Origin: Rhabditophanes sp. KR3021
Taxonomy: Eukaryota > Nematoda > Chromadorea > Rhabditida > Alloionematidae
Assembly (NCBI GenBank): GCA_963281155.1
Contig: CAUJLY010000003.1
Coordinates: 3,844,001-3,908,000 of the forward strand
DNA: 64,000 nucleotides
Direction: 5' to 3'
The notes beneath the pieces were generated by a model. It made no database searches. It worked only from the letters and a program-made list of their open reading frames with translations, and was not told the DNA's origin. Made by a program: the position numbers and the translations under genes. How positions within the stretch are numbered: the first letter of the stretch is position 1; every line of letters begins with the position of its first letter. This document shows positions 46,212-58,108 of the stretch, in pieces.

Positions 46212-49200
46212 TTACAACCCCAACAATGCTAACGCCTTTTCTTCGGCACTTTCGATCTTCCTACGTTTGACAGATCTTCCATAATTTGTCAACTTCTCAT
46301 CGTCTTCGCCATCACTAGCATCTTCATAAACAACTGCTCCAGAATCGTCAACATACTTCTTCCTATCTGGATCAGGAAGCCAGGAAAGATCAATGCTCCC
46401 TTCCCCACTATCACTGCCTTCTCCCAAATCCATCTCATCAACAGATGCCTTTGCTTTAGCCCTTTCCTTTTGTTTCATCTTTTCCATCTTTACACGGTCT
46501 TTCTGACTCGCACGATCCTTCTTAGAAATTTGTTTCATTTCAAGTTTTGCTTCTTCAATATTGAAATCTCCATCTAACATACCATCAGCATCTTTGTCTC
46601 CCTCAACTGGCTCTCCGTCCTCGTCAAAAAGGATGCGTTTATTTTGAACAACCCCACTTTTCAAGGCTCTCTTGGCAGCCTTAATCTTAGTCAATGGCTT
46701 ATTACCTTCCATCTTAGCTTTCAGTTGTTCTGTAATGTGTGCCAAATCTTCTTGATCAGAACCGTCCAGCTTAACATCTTTCTTGACTCCACTAAACACT
46801 TCATCGTCACTATCATCATCCAATTGAAAGCCATCAGGTTTAGACTTAGATTGTGTAGTAGGCATATTCTTCTTCCCAGTAGCCTTTTCAATTAATCTTA
46901 CTCGTGGTGTGATGGCAAGACCAAATGATAAAGCGAAGGCGGTAAAATCGATTGAGTTTACATCAAAAACAGTCTTATCCTTCATTGAAAAGATAGCTTT
47001 TAAGTATGTGACAAAACATTGTTGGGCATTTTTTTTGAGTGCTTCATTTTGGACAATCAAGGACTGCAATTTGGGCTTGATATCAACTATTTTAGTAGTA
47101 TCAACTTCAATCTTCTTAATGGGAATGTTGCGAGCCTTCAACTGCGCAACCATGCTCCTTTCTTGGTGAGGTGTAAGAACCAGAGCGGCTTCTCCCTTCT
47201 TGTCGTTGCGAGCAGTTCGTCCGACTCGGTGAATGTAGTCATCACTTTCTACAGGGCAATCCAATTGAAGGACCCAGTCGACTTTTGTGAAATCGAGGCC
47301 ACGACTGGCTACATCTGTGCAAATCATAGCTGCTCCTTTGTTCTTGATATTGTCGAAGTTCTCAAATGTCTTCATCCTACTTTTAGCCTCCATCGTTCCA
47401 TACAATCCAAGCAGAGGTAAGTCAATTCTTAAAGCTCTTAATGCCTGAACCAAAAACCTTGCTTGCTTACAACATGTAACAAACACGAGACTTTTCTTTG
47501 TCCGATGATTTCTAATGAAGGACCACAACAGGTTTATCTTATCTTCCTCATTACAAACAAAGTACGTCTGAGTCAAATTTTCAGGAGTCGCATGGGCGGA
47601 TTTCTCATGAACAAATACTGATATTGGGTCCTTCAATGAAAAGCGAATTAGATCATTGACATTTTTAGTCTGAGTGGCAGAAAACAAGAGCGTTTGCCTT
47701 TGCTTAGGTAAGTTCTCACAAATTGCATTCATTTGAGTTTTGAAGCCTAAATCCATGATTCTATCTGCTTCGTCAATCACCAAAATTTGAAGTAAATCAC
47801 ATCTGAAATCATCATTTTCATCCATGTGTTGCAAAAGTCGTCCTAAAATAGTCTCAAAATAATTATACAAAACATAAGTGAAATTTATTAAGCAAGTCTT
47901 TTTAAGTCGCATCCCTTTGATCTAGAAATAGTGATTTATGCCAAAATTCAAATTAAACAATAATAATTCCCGTGAAATAAAGGTAAATTAATTACTTTAA
48001 AAGATTCTATAGCGAAATGTAAAGGGTGTGTATATCAGTAACTCATGAGTAAAATAAAAGGATTATCTCGAAACTACCCCTACTTCTTTTACTAAAAAGC
48101 CAAGAATGGAAGTCAATGATATTTCGAGTGTTGATGACGAGTCTGGAAGGTTATTGTAAACAAGATCAGCATGGTGAAGCAATCTCTTTTGGAAACGTCA
48201 AAGACGAAACTATTGCTGAACGAATGGAACATTTTGATTTGGATAAAATACAGGTGATGACCAAGAGGTACATGCCAGTTTGGATTCTTACATTGAACTT
48301 CCTGAGGACATTTTAGCAGAACGTCAATGCCAGACTGACTCCAAGCCAGTTCAAACAGAAATTTGCTTAAAAGAAAAGATTCAAGTTAGGTGTAATTTCC
48401 TTTGTATCAGGAACAACTACCCGTTGACCAAAAGAAATGGTTGAATATGCTTAAGTTTAAAGACGAATCGCCAATGACACTTAGTCAATTTAATGCAACT
48501 TTTGATAGCAAGAATCTGACCGACCACCTTTTTATCTGCATCAACGTAATTAAGAAGAATGTTTTGATTCTAATTTATATTAATAACCGCATGTTTTTCA
48601 GGTGTTACTAATTTTTAGATGAGACTAAAATAAATAACTTGACCTTCACTAACAAGAAACACAAATATCAATAATTTAGTAGTAGATAGAGTGTTTAAAT
48701 TAATCCGAGTATTATAGATAACCTAATATTTCGATTTTTTATAATTTGATTAGAATTTACCAGGTGTGGCAATGATAATATTCATGCTTGCCAAACGTTT
48801 TTTTTCATAAGATACATCTGTTCCCCCAATTAACAAAGCAGCAGAAAATTCATGGTGTTTTCCAATAGTATTTAGTACTTGGAACGTTTGCATGGCTAAT
48901 TCACGAGTTGGCGAAATAACCAACCCTCCCAAACCATCGCCTCTGGACCATTTGTTTCTCCATAAACATTCTAACAATGGAATTAACAAGGCCAATGTTT
49001 TTCCACTTCCCGTTTTAGCAGCTCCAACCAAATCATGGCCTGTTAGAGAAATGCCAAGACTTTGCTGCTGAATTTCAGTTGGCGTGGTAAAAGTTCCATC
49101 AGTCAGCCCGTCTAAGCTCTTCTTTGAAATAGGAAAATCATGGAATGTTTTGATGTCTTTAGCTTTGCTCTGAAAGAAGGCATTACAAATTAAGAAAATA

Positions 49201-49319
49201 AAACTGACCTGATCCCAATCTCTATATTTGGCAATTACTTCAGCAATTTCCTTTGTCTCGGCTTTTTTATTAGTCTGCCCCTTGCTTAAAGACTTTTTCT
49301 TACTCTTAATTTCATTCAT
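46212..49319 (-). CDS. DDX10: DEAD-box RNA helicase DDX10 / Dbp4
   Basis: Exons are 49319-49209, 49169-48761 and 47842-46212 on the minus strand. Helicase motifs appear in order: Q-motif TPTEIQQQSLGISLTG, motif I GAAKTGSGKT, Ia PTRELA, GG, TPGR (across the intron), DEAD as VIDEADRIMD, SAT, RGLD and HRVGRTAR. The segment after the core (QQCFVTYLKAIFSMKDKTVF, ALSFGLAITPRVR) and the long acidic/Lys-rich tail separate it from DDX18/DDX27 and match DDX10/Dbp4. That helicase releases U14 snoRNA during 18S rRNA maturation. Intron 2 (918 bp) holds an unidentified antisense coding-like stretch. It is divergent from LEO1 with 153 bp between starts. Confidence 0.92.
48104..48640 (+). other. Unidentified antisense coding-like region in DDX10 intron 2
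   Basis: Plus-strand segments read MEVNDISSVDDESGR, then EAISFGNVKDETIAERMEHF, then in another frame VHASLDSYIELPEDILAERQ then CQTDSKPVQTEICLKEKIQ. After an intron-like ATCAG acceptor come EQLPVDQKKWLNMLKFKDES and PMTLSQFNATF. The composition is coding-like, and it may be a small nested gene with three or four exons or a relic. No nuclease motif is seen. It is antisense to its host, like the GIY-YIG copies. Confidence 0.4.
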
Positions 49320-49472
49320 TTGATCAGAAATATAAAAGGAACTAATAAACTTTTCATATTTAAAGTAAACGACTTTCCAACCAAATCAAACTTTCCACTC
49401 AAGAAACACTCAGAAAGCAAAGATGGACCAAATAAATAGAGTACTCACTTTTGAAAAGTTAACCTATTTATT

Positions 49473-50829
49473 ATGAGACAGAGAACGATGTCTTCGACTT
49501 CAGATTCGTCTAGCGATGGGTCTGAGGTAGTTTCTAATGCACCTGCCCCATTACACTCTGCGAGAGAGAGCAGTGAATCGGACAGCGACAGTCAAATGCC
49601 ATATAAAGCTCCTTCTGGTTCTTCCTCAGACGAAAGTTCATCAGATGATGGTGTAAGTTAAAATGTTTATACTTTATAATTTGTTTCAGCCTTCAACTTA
49701 CAATCCTGCAGCGCAAGTACCTATTCTGCCATCGACTAGCACCGGTGGCATTGATGACGATGTCTTCTCCACACAAGACGATGGACCTGACACTCCCAAA
49801 CAGGAAATAGTTGATAAAGTAGAGGTAAAAGTGGAAACGTCTTCTGATTCATCTGATGATAGTGAGGATGAAATGGCTCCCCGAGTTGAGAAACAACCAT
49901 ATACAGGCCCAACATTGCATGTAGATGATTCAGATGATTCGAAGTCTGAGGATGATTTTGAAGGTAAACAAGTGACTGAAGATATTGAGATTTATCGGCC
50001 GTACATTGGATTACAACAAACACCCCTTTCTCATGTAAAGCTGCCTAATTTTATCAAAATTGAACACAAACCCTTCAAAAGGGACAAAATCGAGTTTGAA
50101 GAGGACACCAAATTCGATGCACGTGCTGGGCATAAAATATTAGTTGAAAATACTATTCGTTGGAGGCATGCCGGAGGAAACGACGAGACAGAATCGAATA
50201 CCAAAATTGTAAAATGGTCAGATGGATCGTAAGTAAAATTGTGGTAGGCAAATTAGTAATTGTAATGACATTTCAGACGTAGTTTAAGAATCGGCGAAAA
50301 ATTCTTTGATATTACATCAGGTCAAGCAAGTCAATTGGAGCATTGCTTTATTCGCATCGGCAAAGGTTTACATGGGCAAGCCAACTTCAAGGATAAACTT
50401 CATTTCCGCTCCTTGGAAAGAGACATCCCCGTTATAATTGGTAAGAAGGCGATTCAAGGGAAACATGTTATGATCTTACAAGAGTCTGATATCAGTCAAA
50501 ATCCTGAAATGGAGAAAGCAAATATTCGTAAAGTTGAGGAAGATAGACTTAGACTTGTTCAAAAGCGTGAGAACCAACAAAGAAGACATCGTGATCGTCC
50601 TAGGCATTCTGGAATAAATAGAAACTTCATCGAGAAGGATGGCGAATCGCTCAATGCAATTAAAAATCGTTTTAAGGATAATCAAAGATACAGCACCTCT
50701 GAGTCTTCTTCTGAGGAAGACCACAAAGTTAGTAAAGTTCAAATTGATTCTGACGACTCAGAGGATGATGTCCCGAGAAAAAAGAAAGAGATCAGAAAGA
50801 AGAAGGTTATTATTGATGAAGAGGATTAG
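49473..50829 (+). CDS. LEO1: RNA polymerase-associated protein LEO1 (PAF1 complex)
   Basis: Exons are 49473-49652, 49690-50228 and 50277-50829. The start is either Met1 or Met6 (MSSTSDSSSDG). A long acidic Ser/Asp/Glu region precedes the Leo1 fold: VKLPNFIKIEHKPFKRDKIE, ENTIRWRHAGGNDETESNTK, IVKWSDGSRSLRIGEKFFDI and HCFIRIGKGLHGQANFKDKL. A basic-acidic C-terminal tail (RHRDRPRHSGIN, DDSEDDVPRKKKEIRKKK) follows. LEO1 acts in transcription elongation and histone modification. Divergent from DDX10; the 153 bp between them must hold both promoters. Confidence 0.93.
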
Positions 50830-50966
50830 ACTTTACAAAAAATAAATTGTCTTTCTTTATCTGTTCTTTTATTCCGTTTTAAACTATTTAATAAATCATT
50901 CATAAGGTACATTCTTATCATTTTTGTTTATGCCTATTTGTTTGTTTATTCATACCTATTTGTTGT

Positions 50967-51489
50967 TTATTTATTTTCCTTTGGCGGAGGAAAGGCCTTG
51001 GTATGAAGTCCAGATGCAACCAAAGCATTATTTGACTTATTGTATATTTTGCCTTCTGTAAAAGCAACTTTATTTCCTGATTTGAGAACGGAACCCTCAA
51101 CAATGATCGTTTCTCCTATTTTGGCTCCAGCCAAGTAACTAACATGCAAATCAACAGAGACTCCTGAAATGTGAACCTAAGTTAAGAAATTATAAATTCA
51201 AATAATACCTGGGGCACATTTTGGATGAGCAATTAGAGCAAGTGTGGTAACAATATCAATTAAGGTAGCCGAACATCCTCCATGTAAAGATCCAAATGGA
51301 TTAGTGAGTTCTTCAGTAACGTCGACTTCAACTCTAACTTTCCCCTCATCGGCAGTAAGTAATCTAGCCTAAATGAGTTTTTACACACTTTAATGTAACA
51401 ATTACCTGACTAAGAGGTTTCATATAGTTGTTTCGATGAACTGGAAGACTCATAAAGTTCTTAACCAAACCAAAGTACTTTCCAGACAT
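50967..51489 (-). CDS. ACOT13: Hotdog-fold acyl-CoA thioesterase (THEM2/ACOT13 type)
   Basis: Exons are 51489-51406, 51368-51209 and 51163-50967 on the minus strand, giving 146 residues, the usual family length. The active-site block is TNPFGSLHGGCSATLIDIVT (Asn, HGG and catalytic Asp). GVSVDLHVSYLAGAKIGETI and the beta strand VAFTEGKIYNK complete the PaaI-like hotdog domain. It hydrolyses medium- and long-chain acyl-CoA and is usually mitochondrial or cytosolic. Confidence 0.9.
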
Positions 51490-51755
51490 TTGTTTTCTAT
51501 AAAAATATATTTATTATTCTATTTTAATAACTTTACAATCAATTATCCATCCCACTTGTACGTTTAGCCACTTAAATGGTAGTATTGTGCAAGAAAAACA
51601 ATACTGATTAAATGAAAGTGGCTTTTTACCAATGAATACTCCAACTAAGAATTCTGATCAAGAACAACAAAAATTTTACTTCCATCTTCTAATTTTAAAC
51701 CACTTCAGGGTGTATATTTCAAACCAAAATTAAGTTTTTAGTTGTCCTATATTTT

Positions 51756-52778
51756 TTGTCACTAACAATGACTAGAGCGACCCAATTGACTCGGATGCTG
51801 TGTGAGAAAGAGGTTTTTGATGAAGAATTTTTGGCAGCTGACAAGAATGCATGGTATTCAATTAACAAACGTAAAATGTCAGTCCAATTTGCAGAGCAGT
51901 TTTATCCCCTTCAATATGATTCTGGAACGCATGAATTTCTGATTAATTCTCTCAATTTAAGTAATAATGTGTGTCTCCAGGTAATAATTTGAAAATTGGA
52001 AATGAAATAATTATTTTAGATGTTCTACTCAGCAACCATTTCATTTATGTCAATTTTTACTACTAAAACCAATATCAATGGGATATTAGATCGCGGGAGA
52101 ATGCATATATTTAGCGATGATCAATTACAGTCATTCCTTAATTTAGAGCCAGAATGGATTAGTAGTGACAAGACCGTTCTTGATTTGGGTGCTGGAGATG
52201 GAATGGTAACGAAGCACTTGGAAACTTTTTACAAGAACGTGTATGTGACGGAGATGTCGCCAATAATGCAATGGAGATTAGGCCGAAAAGGATTCACAAC
52301 AGTGGATCCAATGAAATGGTTTGAACATCGGATTATCGCGAACAAAGAAGTTAATTTGATTTCTGTGCTAAATTTACTTGACAGACACTACAATCCACAT
52401 CTTTTGTTAGAACAACTACATGAAGCTGCCCTAAGTTCAGGCGCCCTAGTTATGCTTGGTATTGTTCTACCGGTCAAGCAGTTTGTTGAGTTTCACCCCT
52501 CTGCATCCACCAACAAGGCTGACACGGACATTTTCCTTAAGGGGACAACATTCGAGGAGCAGGCTGAATCAATTGTTAAAAACTTACTTGTACCCTTTGG
52601 GTTTGAACTAATTCGTTTCTCAAAAGTACCATATATATGCGAAGGAGACTCAACCCGGCCTTATTATAAACTCACTGACGCCCTTATGCTATTAAAAGCT
52701 GTACCTAAGCAATCATCCCAAACCATAAGTACTACAACCGTTTCCTCTTTTAATGGTGACATTCATATCGAACTTTAA
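51756..52778 (+). CDS. METTL9: METTL9/DREV methyltransferase
   Basis: Exons are 51756-51980 and 52020-52778; the start could also be the Met at 51768 (MTRATQLTRML). The Rossmann SAM-binding motif is KTVLDLGAGDGMVTKHLETF, followed by YVTEMSPIMQWRLGRKGF, ISVLNLLDRHYNPHLLLEQL and LPYLCEGD-like VPYICEGDSTRPYYKLTDAL. METTL9 methylates the N1 of histidine in His-x-His motifs. The C-terminus has a short non-conserved Ser/Thr-rich extension. It is followed 214 bp later by alpha-tubulin on the same strand. Confidence 0.9.
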
Positions 52779-52992
52779 TGGGTATTATATATCAAATGCT
52801 TGATGTTAAATTGCTGTTTGTAACAAATGATTATTTATATAAAAAATAAATTGCTTCCACCGGAAAGTATTGTATAAAGGTGTGTGTTTAAGAGCTTTAT
52901 AATTATATATGCCAAATGCATACATTACATGTCTCATATCAAATTCAGAATTTGTGTGGAGGTTAAAGTTTAAGAATATCATTTTGTTTAAA

Positions 52993-54557
52993 ATGGCTCG
53001 CCGTATTGGGGTATGTTTACATTAAAGCTGTAATAAATATAAAATGTTCTATTTTAGAGAGAAGTTATATCTCTTCATATTGGACAGGCTGGGTGTCAAA
53101 TCGGAAATGCTTGCTGGGAATTGTACAATTTAGAACATGGCATTGCTCCAGATGGGACTATTGCCGAATGGGCGGAAGAGGAGCCTAATGATGCCTTGAA
53201 TACTTTTTACAGTGATACCAGAATGAATAAGTACGTTCCAAGAGCATGTTTCATCGACTTGGAACCAACGGTCATTGATGAAATTCGAGGAGGTGCTTAT
53301 AAAAAGTTATTTAATCCAAGTTGTTTGATAAGCGGTAAATTTAAATAATTGTAAATATGTTATTTTGTCAATTTAAGGAAAGGAAGATGCTGCTAACAAT
53401 TACGCAAGAGGGCATTACACGATAGGAAAAGAAATCCTAGAAACATGTTTTGACCGAATCACAAAAGTTGTTGGTAAGGCAGTATTTTGTGCGTCTTTTT
53501 TAACTTATTTTAGAACAGTGCAAAAATCTTCAAGGCTTCATGATTTTTCATAGTTTTGGTGGTGGTACCGGATCAGGCTTTTGCGCGCTTCTTATGGAAC
53601 GCTTGTCCATGGAATATGGAAAGAAATGCAAACTTGAGTTGTGTGTTTTTCCTTCACCACGAATCAGTACTGCCGTAGTGGAACCATACAATGCCGTATT
53701 AAACACTCACACAACTTTAGAACATTCGGATTGTAGTTTCATGGTTGATAATGAATCTATTTACGAAATTTGTCAGAAAAATTTAGGGGTAAATGATCCC
53801 ACTTACACAAATTTGAATCGCATTATAGCTCAAGTAGTGTCTTCTATCACTGCAAGTTTACGTTTCGAAGGAGCTTTGAACATGGATTTAAATGAATTTC
53901 AAACAAATTTAGTCCCGTATCCGAGAATACACTTTCCATTAAGTTGCTTTGCTCCATTAATCTCAAATGACCGAGTTTACCATGAGTGTGGTTCAGTTCA
54001 AGAAATAACGAAACAATGCTTCGAGCCCGGAAATCAACTTGTCAAGTGTAATCCGCAAAATGGAAAGTATATTTCCTGTGTTACTTTGTACAAAGGAGAC
54101 TGCTCCCCCCAGGTACAGCTATAACTACATGCACTAATAATTAAAAATATAAATTTAGGAAGTGAATAAAGCAATTGCACAAATTAAAACAAATCGAACC
54201 ATCTCATTTACTGAATGGACTCCATGTGGCTTTAAGATAGCCCTGTCATATCAACCGATAACAGTTGTACCTGGTTCCGAAATTTCAAAAGTTCCCCGTT
54301 CAGTCTGTATGCTAGCTAACACAACGGCAATTGCAGGTACTGTTTTTTGTCATCTCCCAACCTTTAAACTTTTATTCATTTTAGAATGCTGGAGTAGATT
54401 AGATTACAAATATGATTTACTGTTTTCACGTCGTGCGTTTGTTCATTGGTATGTTGGAGAAGGAATGGAAGAAGGGGAATTTAGTGAAGCCCGCGAAGAT
54501 CTTGCCGCGCTTGAAAAAGATTACGAAGAGGTCGGAGCAGAAAGCGAAGAATATTAA
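52993..54557 (+). CDS. Divergent alpha-tubulin
   Basis: Exons are 52993-53010 (18 coding bases, MARRIG), 53058-53334, 53378-53473, 53514-54112, 54159-54336 and 54385-54557. GTP-binding and family motifs are kept: [82 protein letters not shown] and [20 protein letters not shown]. It ends ESEEY, so the terminal Tyr is present. It diverges in the N-terminal luminal loop ([13 protein letters not shown], with no Lys40 equivalent) and at several lateral-contact segments. It also starts MARRIGREV in place of MREC. It is likely a specialised isotype. Confidence 0.92.
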
Positions 54558-55289
54558 TAGATATATTATTATATGCTTGCTTATATCATTCCATTGCCCG
54601 TTGCTTAGGTTCTTAATAAAGCCATTGCCGTTTGAAGATACTTTTTTCTAGATACATTTATTATAACTAACGTGGTTGACTGGAACTATTATTTTTTAGA
54701 CTTATAATTTTTTGTTTCATTTACAAATCTTTAAATGCTTACTCCAAGTTGTCTCAAATTAAAACAATACCATTATCCATCATCGCTAATAGTTCTCGAG
54801 TTAAAATTTTATTCACGTGTAGGAAAAAATCACATTGGATATGAAAGAAATGAAGAATACTTTACCTTAAGCGTTAAAAGCAAATGTTTATACTTTCGTA
54901 ACAATAGGTTTTATGTCATTATTAATTGTAGGCTCACTAAATGAGCTGAAGAGCCCCGTGATCGAGCTTCCGAGGAATACAAAATTGAATGATAATAATT
55001 TTATTAAAATAATGTTTTTTCTAGAAAAAATACCTTTTTCATATGAAATAGAAAATGAACACTCGTTTTGTTAAGCTTAGGCCATCGGAAGGGCAATAGT
55101 AAACGAGGCCTACGAAAATTATCAACTATATTCTAAAAATGGCCCTTTTCAATGTGAAAGTTTTTTGCATTAGAAGATACATAATAACATTTATATATTC
55201 TTTAATTAATTTAGACATACTCTTATAGATTTTGATAATATTTTAAAATTACATAATTAATTATAAACAATCGCATTATACAATAAACT
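54558..55289. other. Intergenic region between tubulin and CHMP6
   Basis: About 730 bp between convergent genes. A 69-codon plus-strand frame (54735-54944) shows no domain and is treated as chance. Confidence 0.45.
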
Positions 55290-55979
55290 TTAAGCTTCAA
55301 CAGTAACTTTGGATTGCTTGACTTTGGTTTTTCCCTCTTTTGGATTTCCTTCCTTTGATCTTTCTCCAATATCCCCTTCGGGAACTTTTGGCAATCCGAT
55401 CAATTCCATATCCAATGCTTCCGCTGTCAAATTCTCAAGTTCCAATTCAATATCAGCTTCGTCCTGTTCTGTGAATGCTCCAGACAGCATATTAGATATT
55501 TCTTCTTGGTATTCGGCTCCTTCCTTAGTTTTTCACACATTATTTGGTCGATTTCATCCAAGTTTATCATTTGATTCATTTGTTTCAGTGCTTCATTTCC
55601 ATCTCTCAATCTATCTACAACTTCCTTTTGAATAGATGCAAATTCGAGATCGGACACTAGTCGTTGCAATGTATCCAGCTGATTTTCCGTTTTAATGATT
55701 ATTCCTTCCAAATACTTTTTCTTTTTTAACATTAATAAGGCTCGTTCTTTCATTCCTTTTTTCAACAATTGCCTAGCCAAATCTTTGTCGTGCTCGATTG
55801 TTTTTTCACTTTTTTTGATATATTGTTTCATTTTATCCCGTTGTACTTTTAGATCCTATCAATATTATATAACCTTTATATATTTAAATGTAACTTACTA
55901 GGACCGCTTGATCTTGTGTTGTGACAAATTGTTCATGAAGGGCACTTTTTTTATTAGATTTGGAAAATAAACTACCCAT
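55290..55979 (-). CDS. CHMP6: ESCRT-III subunit CHMP6 / Vps20, with one frameshift
   Basis: Exons are 55979-55899 and 55855-55290 on the minus strand. The MGSLFSK start fits an N-myristoylated CHMP6. The basic helix region DLKVQRDKMKQYIKK, the core RQLLKKGMKERALLMLKKKK then YLEGIIIKTENQLDTLQRLV, and the acidic C-terminus LSGAFTEQDEADIELELENL are typical. CHMP6 links ESCRT-II (VPS25) to CHMP4 polymerisation on endosomes. The frame slips at five consecutive A (minus strand, 55529-55533): IMCEKLRKE should continue KTKEGAEYQEEIS, so one A appears to be missing. This is most likely an assembly error in a homopolymer. Confidence 0.88.
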
Positions 55980-56300
55980 TTTTAAGAACTAAAATTGACA
56001 AATTATTAAAACTAAACATGATCCATATTAATTTATGTGTACGCAGACGATAGTGTCTGTATACTCTGCTTGTTAGATTATCTCTTCAATGTGGTTCTGT
56101 TATTAGGTTATTGTAGACAGTCTTACAACTTTAAGAACGTATAAGCAAACTAAGTTTATATTAAAACGTTGCTCATTAAAAAGCATATCAATTGTTGTCC
56201 TGAACGTCACACATTAACCATCGACTTTTAACAAGATATTCTGTTTAGTAGCATTGGAGAGCTACATACTCTATTTGTCTATTTTAAAACCAAATTTACC

Positions 56301-56594
56301 ATGGATTCTACCAGCAAAGATGTCACATTGAAAGATACTACTATCAATGCTGATAATGAAGATCCCGTATCTAATGATATTGATCAATTGACTCAAGTCG
56401 TAAGTTTTAATACTGCATTTTTAATCTACTTTTTCCCTTAGATTTCTACTGTTTTAAATGAAACAAACGAACGCCAATTGGAAATATTGAAAAAGTTCGA
56501 GTCAAAAATAGATGGCATGTTGAAGAGAATGTCCGAGCTGGAGCGCGTAGTAGACAATTTGGTCACAAAAGCTACCGACGAAATGAATGGATGA
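56301..56594 (+). CDS. HSBP1: Heat shock factor-binding protein 1 (HSBP1)
   Basis: Exons are 56301-56399 and 56442-56594, giving 83 residues. After an acidic N-terminus comes the family's heptad-repeat helix DQLTQVISTVLNETNERQLE, KKFESKIDGMLKRMSELERV then VDNLVTKA, closely following the HSBP1 pattern DLTxVVQTLL...RIDxMxxRIDxLE. The protein trimerises and restrains the heat shock factor HSF-1; it has also been linked to WASH assembly. It is the first gene of a possible three-gene operon. Confidence 0.75.
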
Positions 56595-56759
56595 AGCTTT
56601 ACAAATAAATTAATCTTTCCAATACTAATCTTTAGCCTAATTTATTGCATATATTTACTCTAATACAATTTTGATATTTTGCTTTGTTGGCGGAAAACAC
56701 GTATTTAACGTTCCCATATCTTTTTTAATATTTGTAATTTCTTATAAAACGGTTGATTT

Positions 56760-56761
56760 AG
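56760..56761 (+). promoter_or_regulatory. Probable trans-splice acceptor before eIF2-beta
   Basis: GGTTGATTTAG ends 11 bases before the ATG at 56773. The gap from the HSBP1 stop is 178 bp. No upstream eIF2-beta exon is needed. Confidence 0.45.
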
Positions 56762-56772
56762 GTAAACTAAGT

Positions 56773-57933
56773 ATGTCCGATACTGAGCTTGAACCCATTG
56801 ACTTTGGAAAGAAGAAAAAGTCCACCAAGAAAGCGCTTGTCCTTGAAGACGATGGTGGCGAGGATGATGGTCTTCAACTTAAATTAGGAGAAAAGAAAAA
56901 GAAGAAGAAGCCAATTGCAGAAATCGCCGATGCCGTTGAAGAAGCTGTATCAGCAGAAGACACTATTGCACCAGGAATGTTTAGTGGGGTAAAAATATAA
57001 AAAAGGGTGATTAAAAGTCAGTGCGATCACATCTTTTAGGGCAAATATCTTTTCAATCAGTATTTGTCTAATCATAAAGCACTTGGAAGGGATAAATTGT
57101 ATACTTCCTCAAATGAGCAGTATAGTGATTGATATTCTTTACCTGATATATAACGCACTCAGTGATAATGTACTCTAAATTCTTTAGAAGGTACAATCAT
57201 TTTGACTACAATAGTTTTCAACATGGAAGGATCTTCCTTCTTGTAGCTATTTGTCTTTAGAAAAATGAGTGCAAAACATCGTTGGTGTATTAAATTTTAA
57301 AACACAAAACGTATCTTCAACATTTACCAAGATTATTTCAGGAATTGGACGTAAGAACTTATCTGACGCTAAAGAACATTGGCCCGATTATTCATATGAA
57401 GAACTTTTGGACTTAGTATTTGGAATCATGCGTGAAAAAAATCCCGAACTCGTTACCGGAGATAAAAAGAAGTTTGTTATGAAACCACCGCTAGTGGCTA
57501 GAGCTGGCTCCAAGAAAACTGCCTTTACCAACTTCGCTGAAATTTGTAGACTCTTAAAAAGAACAAATAAGCACGTGCTACAATTTTTGTTAACTGAGAT
57601 GGGAACCACTGGCTCTTTGGATGGAAATCAATGTTTAATTGTTAAGGGACGTTTCCAGCAAAAACATTTTGAAAGTGTATTAAGAAAGTATATCAGTATG
57701 TTTAATTAGACACATATTTAGTTGATTTATTTATTTCAGAGGAATATGTAACTTGTCATACTTGTCGCTCATCTGAAACTGACTTGACAAAGGATACTCG
57801 CCTTTACTTCTTGGAATGTACAATTTGTGGAGCCAAAAGTTCAGTGTCTGCAATTAAATCTGGTTTCACTGCCATGGTTGGTAAACGTGCTGCCGTGCGT
57901 CGTGCTAATGAAGCAGCTACTGGTGCTAAGTAA
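56773..57933 (+). CDS. EIF2S2: Translation initiation factor eIF2 subunit beta
   Basis: Exon 1 starts at 56773 ([20 protein letters not shown]) and has two Lys blocks ([16 protein letters not shown]) used to bind eIF5 and eIF2B. The next recognised exon begins near 57344 and has [60 protein letters not shown] and [19 protein letters not shown]. The last exon, 57740-57933, holds the C4 zinc ribbon ([24 protein letters not shown]). The join between exon 1 and the 57344 segment is not in a clean frame as read, so the true donor, or a small exon between 56990 and 57343, remains open. Confidence 0.9.
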
Positions 57934-58103
57934 AAAACGTTTTTATCATTTGTTCAAAGGAAATTATTTAAGATCGTTATCGTTCAATTGTTTTAAATAA
58001 AATATTCGTTTTAATTTGTTCAATGCCATTGGTTTTCATCCATTTTAAAGTTATTTATCAACCAATCTCCATACAGTAGCAACTTTTTAAACATATCACT
58101 TTT

Positions 58104-58105
58104 AG
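58104..58105 (+). promoter_or_regulatory. Probable trans-splice acceptor before the gene at 58109
   Basis: ATCACTTTTAG ends three bases before the ATG; the gap from the eIF2-beta stop is 175 bp. This fits spliced-leader addition to a downstream operon gene. Confidence 0.45.
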
Positions 58106-58108
58106 ATA

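Noticed and set aside
44436..47420. Plus-strand frames of 60-150 codons over UTP15 and DDX10
   Set aside because: They are reverse-strand shadows of long conserved coding exons.
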